The notes: generated from the sequence alone by a model not told the origin. A DNA stretch of 62,742 nucleotides from Prevotellaceae bacterium (GCA_015256945.1 JABZLB010000015.1:1-62742); one strand, 5' to 3'. Shown: positions 27,234-36,641, counted from the stretch's first letter. Translations and numbers: made by a program.

Positions 27234-27339
27234 CAACTAATATCATTAAATAACGTGATGGCCTCGCTATGCCGATAAAGTTGTGTTTTTTCAGTATACA
27301 GGTCGCGAAAACTCTAATCATAAACTTAAAAAAGGAATG

Positions 27340-29259
27340 ATGGACTCTCAAGAAAAGGCCCTGACACAGGACCATGTTAATGAAGAGCAGACTCCTGTTC
27401 AGGCTGCTGCACCAGTAGAAAAACCACAAGAGGCCCGGGCTGACGCCAAAGACGGCGAAGAATTGTTACAGCCTGAGAGCACAACAACGGAAGCTCCGGC
27501 CGACAAGAAGAGCGATCACAAAACCTATTCATCAAAGAAAGAGGTGCTCGAACGCATCAGAGAGATTGCCCATAACGAGGAAAATCCAGATAAAGAAGAG
27601 GTTGAACACCTTAAATCGGCATTCTATCGTCTGCACATTGCTGAGCGCGAAGAACAGCAAAAAGCCTATATCGAGGGAGGCGGCGACCCCGAAAAGTATC
27701 AGATTCGCCCCGATGACGAAGAAGAAGCATTTAAGGCTGAAATGCAGATAATAAAAGAAAAACGTGCAAAAGCCTTCAGAAAGCAGGAAGAAGAACGCGC
27801 CGAAAACCTGAAACGCAGGGAAGAAATCATTGAGAAAATAAAAAATATGGCCACCTCTCCTGAGGAGGCAAACAAATCGTTTAACGCCTTTAAGCAGCTG
27901 CAACAGGAATGGAAGGAGACGGGAGCTGTGTCTCCTGAGAAGGCAAACGAAACGTGGAAGACATACCAGCTTTACGTAGAGCAGTTCTACGACTTGCTGA
28001 ACCTGAACCGCGAAGCACGCGAATACGACTTCAAAAAGAACCTCGAGCAGAAAACACACTTGTGTGAAGAGGCTGAAAAACTGGCTGAAGAAACGGATGT
28101 GGTAAGTGCTTTCCATCAGCTTCAAAAGCTGCATGAACAGTTCCGTGAGATTGGACCTGTGGCAAAAGACCTGCGCGACGAAATATGGGCACGCTTTAAA
28201 AATGCCAGCACGGTGATTAACAAGAAACACCAGCAGCATTTTGAAGAGCTACGTGCACGTGAGGAAGAAAACCTCAAAAAGAAAACAGAACTGTGCGAAA
28301 AGGCTGAAAATATCGTAAAGGAAGATATTAAAAACAGCGCCGACTGGGAGAAATTCTCGAAAGAAATCATCGCCATCCAGCAGGAATGGAAAACTATCGG
28401 TTTCGCCCCACAGAAGATGAACGTCAAAATTTTTGAGCGTTTCCGCGAGGCTTGCGACAATTTCTTCAATCGCAAAACAGAATATTATAAAGAGCTTAAA
28501 AAACGTCTGGCAGAGAATGCCGAGAAGAAACGCGTACTCGTTGAGAAAGCACAGGCTCTGGCTGATTCAACCGACTGGAAGGCAACAAGCGACAAACTTG
28601 TTGCATTACAAAAAGAATGGAGAACCATTGGCTCTGTACCCCGCAAGCTCGGTGACCGCCTTTGGGAAGACTTCCTGTCGGCATGCAACCACTTTTTTGA
28701 AGCTCGCAACGAGGCAAATGCTGGTTCACGCAACGAGGAACATGCCAATTTAGACAAGAAACGCGACATTATTGCACAGCTTAAAGCTTTGATAGACGAG
28801 GCCGGAGACGATGCACAGGCAAAGGTTCAGGCCTTGATGGAGCAGTACAATGCGGTGGGACATGTGCCCTATAAGGAAAAGGACAAGCTGTATAAAGAGT
28901 ATCATGAGGTGCTCGATAAGGTGTACAACACGCTGCATATCAAACAAACGCGCCGTCGTTTAGACAATTTTAAGAACAACCTTAAGACCGTAGCGAAACG
29001 CGGTGACGCTGCCGTTGACAGTGAACGTACACGTTTAATGCGACGCTATGAACAGCTGAAGCAGGAGGTTACCACCTTTGAGACGAACCTCGGATTCCTG
29101 AATATCGCAAGCAAAAAAGGCAACAGCCTCGTAGAAGAGATGAACAGGAAGGTACAAAAATTAAAGGATGAGGTTCAGCTTACGTTTGATAAGATAAAGG
29201 CCATCGACCAGCAGGCCCGCGAAGAAGCCGGCAACGATGATAAAAATACGGAGAAATAA
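27340..29259 (+). CDS. DUF349 repeat protein, coiled-coil
   Basis: Cytoplasmic protein of about 639 aa, rich in E and K, with several DUF349 repeats; the recurring pattern is LQ(K/Q)EWKxxGxVxxx followed by WxxFxxAxxxFF (for example LQQEWKETGAVSPEKANETW, IQQEWKTIGFAPQK, LQKEWRTIGSVPRKLGDRLW). Mostly helical, with an acidic, disordered first 60 residues. The frame is open from 27283, but ATGATG at 27337/27340 follows an A-rich AAAAAAGGA, so a start there is preferred. The function of DUF349 proteins in Bacteroidota is not known to me. The next small coiled-coil gene begins 9 bases after its stop, pointing to joint expression. Confidence 0.85.
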   Translation: MDSQEKALTQDHVNEEQTPVQAAAPVEKPQEARADAKDGEELLQPESTTTEAPADKKSDHKTYSSKKEVLERIREIAHNEENPDKEEVEHLKSAFYRLHIAEREEQQKAYIEGGGDPEKYQIRPDDEEEAFKAEMQIIKEKRAKAFRKQEEERAENLKRREEIIEKIKNMATSPEEANKSFNAFKQLQQEWKETGAVSPEKANETWKTYQLYVEQFYDLLNLNREAREYDFKKNLEQKTHLCEEAEKLAEETDVVSAFHQLQKLHEQFREIGPVAKDLRDEIWARFKNASTVINKKHQQHFEELRAREEENLKKKTELCEKAENIVKEDIKNSADWEKFSKEIIAIQQEWKTIGFAPQKMNVKIFERFREACDNFFNRKTEYYKELKKRLAENAEKKRVLVEKAQALADSTDWKATSDKLVALQKEWRTIGSVPRKLGDRLWEDFLSACNHFFEARNEANAGSRNEEHANLDKKRDIIAQLKALIDEAGDDAQAKVQALMEQYNAVGHVPYKEKDKLYKEYHEVLDKVYNTLHIKQTRRRLDNFKNNLKTVAKRGDAAVDSERTRLMRRYEQLKQEVTTFETNLGFLNIASKKGNSLVEEMNRKVQKLKDEVQLTFDKIKAIDQQAREEAGNDDKNTEK

Positions 29260-29268
29260 TACGTGCTT

Positions 29269-29553
29269 ATGGCTGAAGACCATTTAGACAGAGCACAGAA
29301 ATTTCTCGACAGTCTGCAACGATTGGGCGAACAGCTCAAGGCAGCCGAAGACCGTCAGGGCTTTTATCTCGCACAGATGCTGAAATTAAAGCAGGCAGAT
29401 AAAACCGACAGTGCTGAGTATCAGGAGCTGAATGAGAAGAGCCAGTCGTTGCAAGCACTCATCGATAAGTACCGTCCCGTTTACCTCGAACGTCTGGAAA
29501 TGGTGAAGAATGTGCAGGCAACGGTGAGGAAACGCCGCATGAAGCGGAACTGA
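29269..29553 (+). CDS. Small coiled-coil protein next to DUF349 gene
   Basis: 94 aa from the ATG at 29269 (a GTG at 29263 is an alternative). No family recognised. The protein is almost wholly helical and charged (for example FLDSLQRLGEQLKAAEDR and LNEKSQSLQALIDKYRPVY), with a basic end VRKRRMKRN. It starts 9 bases after the DUF349 gene, whose product is also helical, so a physical partner is plausible. This is inference from position only. Confidence 0.65.
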   Translation: MAEDHLDRAQKFLDSLQRLGEQLKAAEDRQGFYLAQMLKLKQADKTDSAEYQELNEKSQSLQALIDKYRPVYLERLEMVKNVQATVRKRRMKRN

Positions 29554-29707
29554 GCTTGCTGTGAAGCGGAGATAAAAATTGTGTGGAGCAGTGGCCAGTT
29601 TTCTGTGAAGCCGGGATGATGGTAAAGCAAAGTAAGCTCGTTGATATTGTAAAAGAAAGTCGATGATTCTGCAAAGCAGGTGTATGTACACTGCGAAACA
29701 ACAGCAA

Positions 29708-29745
29708 AAGAGGCGTTAACCTGCGCAAACAAGGCAGGGCCTCTT
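29708..29745 (+). terminator. Two-part hairpin downstream of the DUF349 operon
   Basis: AAGAGGC and CCTGC pair with GCAGG and GCCTCTT, with a GTTAA bulge between the two helices. There is no strong T-run, so termination is uncertain. Confidence 0.4.
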
Positions 29746-29791
29746 ACTTCATTCCTCAGCAAAGCAATGGTTAAGAAAGCATTAACCTGTG

Positions 29792-29892
29792 CAGAATACA
29801 GCCTGACAGACAACAGAATACAGCCTGACAGGCAGCAGAATACAACTTGACGGGCAGCAGAATACAACTTGACGGACAGCAGAATACTGAAT
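29792..29892. repeat. 22-bp tandem repeat, four copies
   Basis: Four head-to-tail 22-bp units starting CAGAATACA at 29792, 29814, 29836 and 29858, with a partial fifth at 29880. Units 1-2 have ACAGCCTGACAG and units 3-4 have ACAACTTGACGG, so the array grew in steps. It fills most of the gap between two plus-strand genes. Confidence 0.92.
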
Positions 29893-29944
29893 ATAAAGAA
29901 TACCTTCTGGCAAAGGATAATATAAGAAAAGGGCAGGAAGTAAC

Positions 29945-30217
29945 ATGTTTATCAACATCATTTATTATCTTGCAGCCCTGAATGTGCTGACATTAATGGC
30001 GTTTATGGTCGACAAAATAAACGCCAGGATAAATGCACGACGCCTCTCTGAGCGTATATTGCTGGCGTTATCAGCAGCAGGTGGCTCCGCAGGCGCATTG
30101 ATTTCCATATTTATTGTGCGCCACAAAAGCCGCAAGCCGCTGTTTCGTAAAGGTGTTCCCGTGATGTTTTTCATCCATATGATTATTCTGTGGCTGATTG
30201 AAACATACGCCAGTTAA
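29945..30217 (+). CDS. DUF1294 small membrane protein
   Basis: 90 aa with DUF1294 (PF06961) features: a first hydrophobic helix, then DKINARINARRLSERILL, GGSAGALIS and the RHKSRKPLFRKGVP segment, and a last hydrophobic helix. Probably two or three membrane segments. Function is unknown in this family. It stands alone behind the 22-bp repeat array and is followed by a good terminator at 30258. Confidence 0.8.
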   Translation: MFINIIYYLAALNVLTLMAFMVDKINARINARRLSERILLALSAAGGSAGALISIFIVRHKSRKPLFRKGVPVMFFIHMIILWLIETYAS

Positions 30218-30257
30218 AGCGAAAAAATCATTATATTTTGACAGAAATGCAAAACAA

Positions 30258-30290
30258 TAAAGGCGAAAAAGCAATGCTTCTTCGCCTTTA
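30258..30290 (+). terminator. Terminator after the DUF1294 gene
   Basis: TAAAGGCGAA pairs with TTCGCCTTTA; the inner part AAGCA/TGCTT extends the stem. Confidence 0.8.
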
Positions 30291-30431
30291 TTCATATCTC
30301 ATTCTATCATTACCTCGGGTCGTCTAAATCCAAATATCGTCAATCCCACAATCTAATCTTCATCATAAAATCCTTAAAACCTCTCCCCTTTCATACTCTT
30401 TTCTTCTCTGCCCGCTCTTTCAATTCTTTAT

Positions 30432-30541
30432 TTTTTTAATCTTTTAATTCTCCGCGAAGCCTTTTATTTTTTTACCTTTTTACTCTTTTACCCTTACCTT
30501 GCTCCTTTTAATTCTTTAATTTTTTAATCTTTTAATTCTTC
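30432..30541. repeat. T-rich repeat with 88-bp (4 x 22) period at an M15 gene end
   Basis: A block of about 30 bp (AATTCTTTA then TTTTTTAATC then TTTTAATTCT) occurs twice, with the same point at 30432 and 30520, 88 bp apart. Between them lies the T-rich motif at 30467-30491 that also occurs at 36642 and 45372. The second copy covers the stop codon of the M15 gene (30532-30534). The segment 30300-30430 is pyrimidine-rich with no gene seen. Confidence 0.75.
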
Positions 30542-31368
30542 TCAAAGTGCTGATAGTCCTTCACTCTGTGCCATGCACCACCCCACTTAAAACCGTGGGC
30601 AATGAACAAACGATACATAAGGTCGGCCTTTGTTATCTTATATGGGAAGGCAGCCGTGCGGTCAACATATTTCATTGCCGTTGCAGGCTGAACGGTAATC
30701 TTGCCTGATGGCGACCGGTGATAATAGGGATTGTAGAGCGTATTCACGTCAATGGCCTTGCCCGTAGCGTGTGCCGACAGTTTCTTTGAACCATTAACCC
30801 GACGGAAACAGAAGCTGCTGGTGTTATTGGCACGCATGGAACGCTCATCGTCGGCACCGAAATCGTCAATTAATCTGATGCTGTGAACAGGGTAATGATG
30901 ATGGTAAAGTTCGCGGAAAATATCGATAAGGTCGGCAGCTATCGACTTATTGCACACCATTTCACCCAGCCGTGTCTGCCCGTCAATATCAACATGCAGT
31001 ACCCTTACATACCTCAGATCCGACCGTTTTACCGTGCAACCCTTCGGGAAAGAGACGCCATCCATACGCGCAAACACCGCATCGGGAATAACTTCCTGGG
31101 TAAAACACCGCTTCTCACCATAGCTTTTTACCGACTCTGCCGACACAACCGTACCAGCCCGCCATGCTTTTAACAACTGCAAATCGTGTGCAACGTTCTG
31201 CGCTCTCGCCTCTAAACCGACAGCAAACAAGAGCCAGGCTACGAAAAGACCCGTTATTTTACAGCAAAATCCTGTCTGTTTCAAACCCGGACGATGCAGC
31301 AATGCCACGAAAAAAATGCTTACGGCGTATCGGAAATTCCTCATCATCGTATGCTTGGAAAGAAACAA
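30532..31368 (-). CDS. M15-type peptidase, extensin-like
   Basis: Peptidoglycan peptidase of the M15 group (D-Ala-D-Ala carboxypeptidase / extensin-like C-terminal), 278 aa, exported. The N-terminal half has a hydrophobic export segment (about 36-55, ITGLFVAWLLFAVGLEARAQ). The zinc site is seen as SAHATGKAIDVN (HxxxxxxD) and the later His in DYQHFEKN at the extreme C-terminus. A second Met at residue 8 may be the real start. Last gene of the minus-strand operon SGNH-MBOAT-M15, 13 bases after MBOAT, which ties the operon to the cell envelope. Its stop codon lies in a T-rich repeat. Confidence 0.82.
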   Translation of the reverse strand: MFLSKHTMMRNFRYAVSIFFVALLHRPGLKQTGFCCKITGLFVAWLLFAVGLEARAQNVAHDLQLLKAWRAGTVVSAESVKSYGEKRCFTQEVIPDAVFARMDGVSFPKGCTVKRSDLRYVRVLHVDIDGQTRLGEMVCNKSIAADLIDIFRELYHHHYPVHSIRLIDDFGADDERSMRANNTSSFCFRRVNGSKKLSAHATGKAIDVNTLYNPYYHRSPSGKITVQPATAMKYVDRTAAFPYKITKADLMYRLFIAHGFKWGGAWHRVKDYQHFEKN

Positions 31369-31381
31369 ATGCGTTGCATTA

Positions 31382-32869
31382 TCAGAACTGGAAGTAGATA
31401 AATGGCTGAATATTGCTGCTCTTTACCTGAATAACGATATACACAACCAGCGTTAAGAGCACAGCCAAAACAACCACATTGCTCTTCTGCAACAGCCTTA
31501 CGGCCCGGTTTTGCCAGCTGTCGGGCACAAAGTGGGTAACGTAACCCAGCAGCACAAAGCCCAGCACATACTTGTATCCGGCCAGTACCTGCGGTATCAG
31601 TTCGGCGTGGAAGTTCGTAAAAATTTGCGTCAGCATCGTTCCTACACCCGCAAAAGTAGCGTTCCTGAAGAAGAGCCAGGTAAAGCATACAAAGTGAAAC
31701 GTCAGCAAAACAGCCCCTGCACGCCGCCACCCGTGGGAACGATAGTGACGCTCGCGGTGCAGAATCTCCGTGCGATAATACTTATGTGCAACCAGTCCGA
31801 GCCCGTGAATACCACCCCATACTACAAAGTTAAAGCTGGCACCATGCCACAGTCCGCCAAGCAACATGGTGATTGTGAGGTTAATGTATTGCCTTATCTT
31901 GCCCTTTCGGTTGCCTCCAAGCGAGATGTAAATGTAGTCACGTATCCATGTCGACAGCGAAATGTGCCACCTTCTCCAGAAGTCAGTAATGCTGTCACTT
32001 TTGTAAGGGGCATTGAAGTTCATCGGGAAGTGGAAACCCAGCAACAGTGCAATACCAATGGCCATATCGCTATACCCGCTGAAGTCGCAGTAAATCTGCA
32101 TGGCATAACCATATATTCCCAGCAGGTTTTCGAAGCCCGAGTAGAGCGTCGGGTTGTCAAAGATGCGGTCAACAAAGTTTAAACTGATATAATCGCTGAT
32201 GACAGCCTTCTTGAACAAGCCTATCAGGATAAAGTAAACACCCTGTGCAAACATCTCGCGCGTGATGACAACGGGCTTTCTTATTTGCGGTGCGAAGTCG
32301 GTAGCACGCACAATTGGCCCGGCAACAAGCTGCGGAAAGAACGACACGTAGAACGCATAGTCCATCAAAGAACCCAATGGACGAATATCGCCACGGTAAA
32401 CATCGATGACGTAACTCATGCTCTGGAACGTGAAAAAACTTATGCCAACAGGAAGGAATATGTCCCAGGGCTGGAAATTATGCCCTATCATCGCAGCCAG
32501 CATACCGGCAAAAAAGTTGGTATATTTGAAGTAAGCCAGCAGCCCCAGGTCAATAAACAAACTCAGAAACAACAGCAACTTCATCTTCGGCACGCTGCCG
32601 TTGCTGCCGGTTTTCATACGTCCTATTGCCTCTGCAATGAAGTAATCGGTAGTGGTTACCAGTGCCAGCAGAAAGAAGTAATGCCCGCTGCTCTTATAAT
32701 AAAAGTAATAGGAGAAGAGCGTTACAAACAGTATGCGCAGATTGCTGCGCCGCTGCAGCAGCATGTAAACGAACGAAACGCCGAAGAACAAGAACAGAAA
32801 CAGTCCGCTGCTGAATATCAAAGGACTCTTCGGATTATATGTAAGGATGCTGATTAAACGCTCTATCAT
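31382..32869 (-). CDS. MBOAT-family O-acyltransferase (AlgI/PatA-like)
   Basis: Membrane-bound O-acyltransferase, 495 aa, with about ten transmembrane helices. The conserved region TDFWRRWHISLSTWIRDYIYI is present, followed by the catalytic histidines in LWHGASFNFVVWGGIHG (His342 and His355). Family members pass acetyl groups from the cytoplasm across the inner membrane to a periplasmic SGNH partner, for alginate (AlgI), peptidoglycan (PatA) or other polymers. The start ATG overlaps the stop of the SGNH gene by four bases (32866-32869), so the two are translationally coupled, matching that partnership. The acceptor is unknown; the M15 gene after it hints at the envelope. Confidence 0.93.
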   Translation of the reverse strand: MIERLISILTYNPKSPLIFSSGLFLFLFFGVSFVYMLLQRRSNLRILFVTLFSYYFYYKSSGHYFFLLALVTTTDYFIAEAIGRMKTGSNGSVPKMKLLLFLSLFIDLGLLAYFKYTNFFAGMLAAMIGHNFQPWDIFLPVGISFFTFQSMSYVIDVYRGDIRPLGSLMDYAFYVSFFPQLVAGPIVRATDFAPQIRKPVVITREMFAQGVYFILIGLFKKAVISDYISLNFVDRIFDNPTLYSGFENLLGIYGYAMQIYCDFSGYSDMAIGIALLLGFHFPMNFNAPYKSDSITDFWRRWHISLSTWIRDYIYISLGGNRKGKIRQYINLTITMLLGGLWHGASFNFVVWGGIHGLGLVAHKYYRTEILHRERHYRSHGWRRAGAVLLTFHFVCFTWLFFRNATFAGVGTMLTQIFTNFHAELIPQVLAGYKYVLGFVLLGYVTHFVPDSWQNRAVRLLQKSNVVVLAVLLTLVVYIVIQVKSSNIQPFIYFQF

Positions 32870-34269
32870 TCTGACTCTAATTTAATACGACGTTGATAAT
32901 TCTTTAGTCCTGCCTTGAACGAAGGGTAAATTTTGTCGGCCACATATTTCCCACCGCCGAAGCTTAAATGGGTATAATCCTTATTGGCCATGTTGCGGTC
33001 GACGAGCTTTCGCGTTGCACCGTCACCGCCCATAGCCTTGAAGAAGTTGCAGAAGGCAACCTTAGTGTCGGCCGCTGCCTGTTGCTGGAAGGCTACAAGC
33101 TGGTGTACTTCCTTGAGCGTTTTAATGCCGTCGGCACCCCGTTGTTCATGATCGGGTACGCTGAATACCAGTATGCTGGCGTCAGGAAAAGCCTTATGCA
33201 GATGGGTTATCACCTTTTCCATACTCTTTGCATAGTGTTGAATAATGCTTCTGGGGTTGCCACTTATGGCCACGTTAAGGCCAAAGTGTATGATAATAAG
33301 GTCATAAGGACGCAGACGTGCAAAGTCAATAAGGGTTGATTGCGGCACATCCTGCAGCGTCAGACCGCTTGAACCGCGCACGCTCATGCAGTCGAGTATT
33401 ACTCCCTGGCGGCTTTCGAGTGCCATTCCAAAGCCTGTAAATCCTTCGCCCACATCGCCGAACTTATAGTTTATCTTGCTTCCCTTGCCCTTAATCTCAA
33501 ACATCTGTACCTGGTTTGAGGCGCCGAAGGTACGTGTTTGCGGCGCAGCGCTGCCTATGGCAGCCGTAACAGTGGCACCGTTTGTTGCACGGAAGAAGAG
33601 ACTCGCCACATCAAACTGTCGGGCATGAGGCTGATATTTGTTAAACTGTGAACCGAGATTGGTGGTTATGCTCGCTCCTGCCGACACCGTGTAATAGCGT
33701 TCTCCAATACCCTGACGGCTGCGGTCGAAGGGCTTTTTCACCACACTGTATTCGCGTGTACCGCTGGTTTGCTGCGTAACCGTGCGGCGGCTGTTGCGGT
33801 TTATGGGGTTAGCCAGGTCGACCCAGCCCACTCCTTCGCCGCCAAATTCGCTCTGAAACAGCTCACGTAAGTCGGCCGTCATGATGTCGTTCTCCACAAA
33901 CGAGTCGCCGAAATAAGCAATGCGTACCGGGCGTCCCAGCGTTTTTACATGGCTCAGAGCCTCGTAAAAGTGGTCCATACCTCCGGCTTCGCCACCCGAA
34001 TAGTCAACAATGGGTTCTACGCCACGGGGCCACTGTTCCTTGAAATCAATCTTCTTGCCCGACTTTGTTTTGGCTTCGATGGCCTTGGGAGCCTTGGGAG
34101 CCGGAATAACATCGGTTTCTTCCTCGCCGCGTTCAGGCAGCAGGTCGCTCAGCATATTCACTCCACGCAGCGTCGTACCGTCGATAGTTATCCTGGGCAG
34201 CGCGTGCATGGCGAGCAGAAAAAAGAGAACAAGACCCGTAAGAACAAAAGTACGCTCTGAATCTCTCAT
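32866..34269 (-). CDS. SGNH/GDSL-type periplasmic acetyltransferase or esterase partner
   Basis: 467 aa with an N-terminal membrane anchor (FVLTGLVLFFLLAMHALP, about residues 9-26) and a periplasmic SGNH hydrolase domain. Block I is YFGDSFVEND with the nucleophile Ser123; block III is the Asn in IIHFGLNVA; block V is DYTHLSFGG with Asp and His. The inserted region between block I and III (about 140-300) is larger than in simple esterases, as in AlgJ/AlgX/PatB-like proteins. It is first in the operon and overlaps MBOAT by four bases. Acetyl transfer to an exported polymer is inferred from that coupling. Confidence 0.85.
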   Translation of the reverse strand: MRDSERTFVLTGLVLFFLLAMHALPRITIDGTTLRGVNMLSDLLPERGEEETDVIPAPKAPKAIEAKTKSGKKIDFKEQWPRGVEPIVDYSGGEAGGMDHFYEALSHVKTLGRPVRIAYFGDSFVENDIMTADLRELFQSEFGGEGVGWVDLANPINRNSRRTVTQQTSGTREYSVVKKPFDRSRQGIGERYYTVSAGASITTNLGSQFNKYQPHARQFDVASLFFRATNGATVTAAIGSAAPQTRTFGASNQVQMFEIKGKGSKINYKFGDVGEGFTGFGMALESRQGVILDCMSVRGSSGLTLQDVPQSTLIDFARLRPYDLIIIHFGLNVAISGNPRSIIQHYAKSMEKVITHLHKAFPDASILVFSVPDHEQRGADGIKTLKEVHQLVAFQQQAAADTKVAFCNFFKAMGGDGATRKLVDRNMANKDYTHLSFGGGKYVADKIYPSFKAGLKNYQRRIKLESE

Positions 34270-34418
34270 GATAGTTTTTATGTATGTATGTGTTTACCGT
34301 TTGCCAGAAGCGCAATGGTTTGCCGGCCGTTATGTTGTATCCTTCACCATATTGCGCTGTACCGGGCTTGTTACAGCACCGTTGCGGCCGCATGCCGGCG
34401 ATGCTGTACAAACGCGTG

Positions 34419-34426
34419 CAAAGTTA
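34419..34426 (-). promoter_or_regulatory. -7 element of the SGNH-MBOAT-M15 operon
   Basis: TAACTTTG on the minus strand (CAAAGTTA on plus). The leader of about 150 bases holds an inverted repeat ACAGCA...TGCTGT around GCGGCCGC (about 34373-34407). Confidence 0.6.
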
Positions 34427-34523
34427 CTTTAAAATAACCAAACTATCATATAATTTTAAAACTGTTTTTATATTCTTCCCCATAAATAACAGCGATGCCC
34501 TGACATCCGGCTCTGCATGCCCC

Positions 34524-34634
34524 GGCTGAAGAGCCTGATGCTGCATCAGCAACAGGGCGAAGAACACAACATTCCATCTGAAACTCTCTGGCTGAAGAGC
34601 CTGATGCTTCATCTGCAACATCGTATAATGTATA
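34524..34634. repeat. Direct repeat with 66-bp (3 x 22) period
   Basis: GGCTGAAGAGCCTGATGCT occurs at 34524 and 34590, exactly 66 bp apart, followed in both copies by CATC-GCAACA. The short open frames that span it on either strand are made of this repeat and are not judged to be genes. Confidence 0.75.
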
Positions 34635-34767
34635 CTGTTTCAGAGAGCAGGAAAAGCATGCCGCATGGCTCTTCATACCACATAACGCCGTTATATACCG
34701 CATGTTACGCCGTTACGACAGAACATAACAAACATATTTCAGTACGGTTTACACCGTTATGTTCGTT

Positions 34768-34852
34768 GTTCGGCAACCGTCAACAGCGTTGCTGGCGGCC
34801 GTCGTACAGCAGGTATGACGGCCGTCGTACGCGCATACGGCGGCCGCCGAAC
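34768..34852. repeat. 85-bp palindromic element
   Basis: Complete copy with GTTCGGC left and GCCGAAC right ends and four 9-bp motifs (CAACCGTCA, CGGCCGTCG twice, CGGCCGCCG) spaced 22, 23 and 22 bp. It lies between divergent promoters. The rest of 34270-35044 has no recognised gene. Confidence 0.9.
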
Positions 34853-35044
34853 ACCACCCTTTACACAACAATGGCAGAAACACTGCGGCAGAACGACACG
34901 GGAAAATCAGGCTGGACATACTGGAATAACGTCTGTATCTATCGCTCACAACCTTTTTCAAAACCTTCAACTACCGAAAAGTCAGACAAAAACGATTCTT
35001 ACAACACATTGCTGTATGTAAACAGTTTTTTATACGGTAAAGCC

Positions 35045-35075
35045 TTGTCACTTTCAAAAAATTTACATATCTTTG
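35045..35075 (+). promoter_or_regulatory. Promoter of the OB-like secreted protein gene
   Basis: TTG 35045-35047, 20-base spacer, TATCTTTG 35068-35075. Start codon 35165. Confidence 0.8.
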
Positions 35076-35164
35076 TCAGGTAACTTCGTGTTCACACTGT
35101 CAAAATGCCCATAAACCCATTACGTGAGAATGATTTCACACAACTAACAAATCTATAAAAGCTT

Positions 35165-36223
35165 ATGAAACAATTATTACGCTATTCGTTTTTAGGCGTC
35201 ATGATGATGCTGTTTGCCACCAAAGCCATGGCAGCCCCGTTTGTAGTGCTCTCATTTCCTGACGAAAACAAGGACGAAAACGGACCCATAGGTGGAGCCT
35301 ACACCAAAACATGGACCGCAAAAATAGGCAATTACGAGTGGGCATTAACCAATTTCAACAACTACAACTGGAATAACAACTGGACGTATGTACGCTGTGG
35401 ACGCAAAAACAATGCGAGCGTAGCCAACATCGCTACCGCCAAAAAGATGAGCGAAGCAGTGGCTACAATAGTACTGGATGTTGACAAAATTGACCAGTCG
35501 TTACTCAACAAAGTATTCCTCGCCATATCAGAAGACGGCACAAATGCCGAAAGCATCATTGAAATGCCAGCCGACAAATGGGTAAAAGGACCGATGGTAT
35601 TCACCATACCTGCGCCCAGAGCCGACAGGTTCTATGCCGTTTATTTCGACAACAAACCGGCCAAGAGCAACGGCTCGGTGCAAATATCACGCGTTAAATA
35701 CTATACACAAGGCGAATATGGCGGCGCGGTAAGCATTGCCAATACGCCTGAAACAGCATACACAATAACCAGGGCACAGCAGCTCGCAACGGCAGGAGAA
35801 GGACTGAACGACTGGGTTTATGTCAAGGGAATGGTATCAAGTCTGGAGAACTTTGACTTTGCAGAGCATGCCTATAACAACGGCGAATACTGGATTAGTG
35901 AGGATAATTCAGGCACAAAACAGCTCTTCGTTTACGCCGGCCGCTTCAATAAGGACAACCCGTTTACTGAAGAAAGCAAGCCGAAAGTGGGAGATGAAGT
36001 TGTGGTTTACGGCAAACTGGCACACAAAACAGACCGTACTCTCCTCGACCGTGGCAACTATATCGTAAAAATCAATGGTGTAGAACCAACTGGAATACGC
36101 AATGTTGAAGTTGAGAAAAAAGCTGGCAACAACGCTCCAGTCTACAATATGGCAGGGCAACGCGTAAGCAATGCCTATAAGGGAGTTGTAATAAAGAACG
36201 GGAAAAAGTTAGTAAACAAGTAA
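35165..36223 (+). CDS. Secreted protein with OB-fold-like domain
   Basis: 352 aa, exported through a signal peptide (first ~23 residues, ending ATKAMAA). No named family is certain. The first half looks like an all-beta domain rich in N, W and Y (NFNNYNWNNNWTYVRCGRKN). The second half (about 190-310) has DWVYVKGMVSSLENF, EYWISEDNSGTKQLFVYAGR and VGDEVVVYGKLAHK, the pattern of the OB-like domains found in many secreted Bacteroidota proteins. The tail PVYNMAGQRVSNAYKGVVI resembles the C-terminal tails of the 24060 product and of type IX secretion cargo. Single gene with its own promoter and terminator. Confidence 0.65.
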   Translation: MKQLLRYSFLGVMMMLFATKAMAAPFVVLSFPDENKDENGPIGGAYTKTWTAKIGNYEWALTNFNNYNWNNNWTYVRCGRKNNASVANIATAKKMSEAVATIVLDVDKIDQSLLNKVFLAISEDGTNAESIIEMPADKWVKGPMVFTIPAPRADRFYAVYFDNKPAKSNGSVQISRVKYYTQGEYGGAVSIANTPETAYTITRAQQLATAGEGLNDWVYVKGMVSSLENFDFAEHAYNNGEYWISEDNSGTKQLFVYAGRFNKDNPFTEESKPKVGDEVVVYGKLAHKTDRTLLDRGNYIVKINGVEPTGIRNVEVEKKAGNNAPVYNMAGQRVSNAYKGVVIKNGKKLVNK

Positions 36224-36289
36224 CTATTATTCTAAAATTTAACTTTCTTAATTAAACATTGTCGAATCAATTACATGTTGATAGATGAG

Positions 36290-36322
36290 AAAGGGCCGTG
36301 TCGTGACGACACAGCCCTTTTG
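36290..36322 (+). terminator. Terminator after the OB-like protein gene
   Basis: AAAGGGCCGTGTCG pairs with CGACACAGCCCTTT (one mismatch), three-base loop, ending in T. Confidence 0.9.
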
Positions 36323-36437
36323 TATTCTATCGCTGAAAACACTCTTTCTGTCTTGCCTTTACATGATTTTGCAGCGGCCTTAATCATTTCATCCATCAAT
36401 GTTTACTTTATCTTTTTACACCTTTACCTTTTTATTC

Positions 36438-36620
36438 CTGAGTACTCCACTTTAATTTTCTAATCCTTTAATTCTTTAATCCTAAGAATTTAATTCTTTA
36501 TTCCTGAGTGCACCTCTTTAATTTTTTAATCCTTTAATTCTTTAATCCTAAGAATTCAATTCCTTAATCCTGAGTGCACCTCTTTAATTTTTTAATTCTT
36601 TAATTTTTTATTTTTTACAC
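36438..36620. repeat. 66-bp (3 x 22) tandem repeat, about 2.7 copies
   Basis: Units begin CTGAGT at 36438, 36504 and 36570 (partial third). Each 66-bp unit can be split into three 22-bp segments, two of which resemble each other (TTAATCC...CTTTAATC and CTAAGAA...CCTTAATC, about 15 of 22 bases). It lies immediately downstream of nrdG. The AT-rich bases 36323-36437 hold no gene. Confidence 0.85.
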
Positions 36621-36641
36621 ATTCCCGTCTTAAAATTTTAC

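Noticed and set aside
29792..29892. 22-bp array as a CRISPR
   Set aside because: Units are directly adjacent with no spacers; it is a simple tandem repeat.
34446..34703. Frames with repeated SGSSA/HQALQP peptides
   Set aside because: The peptide repeats simply reflect the 66-bp DNA repeat; two frames on the same strand show it equally and none has a promoter.
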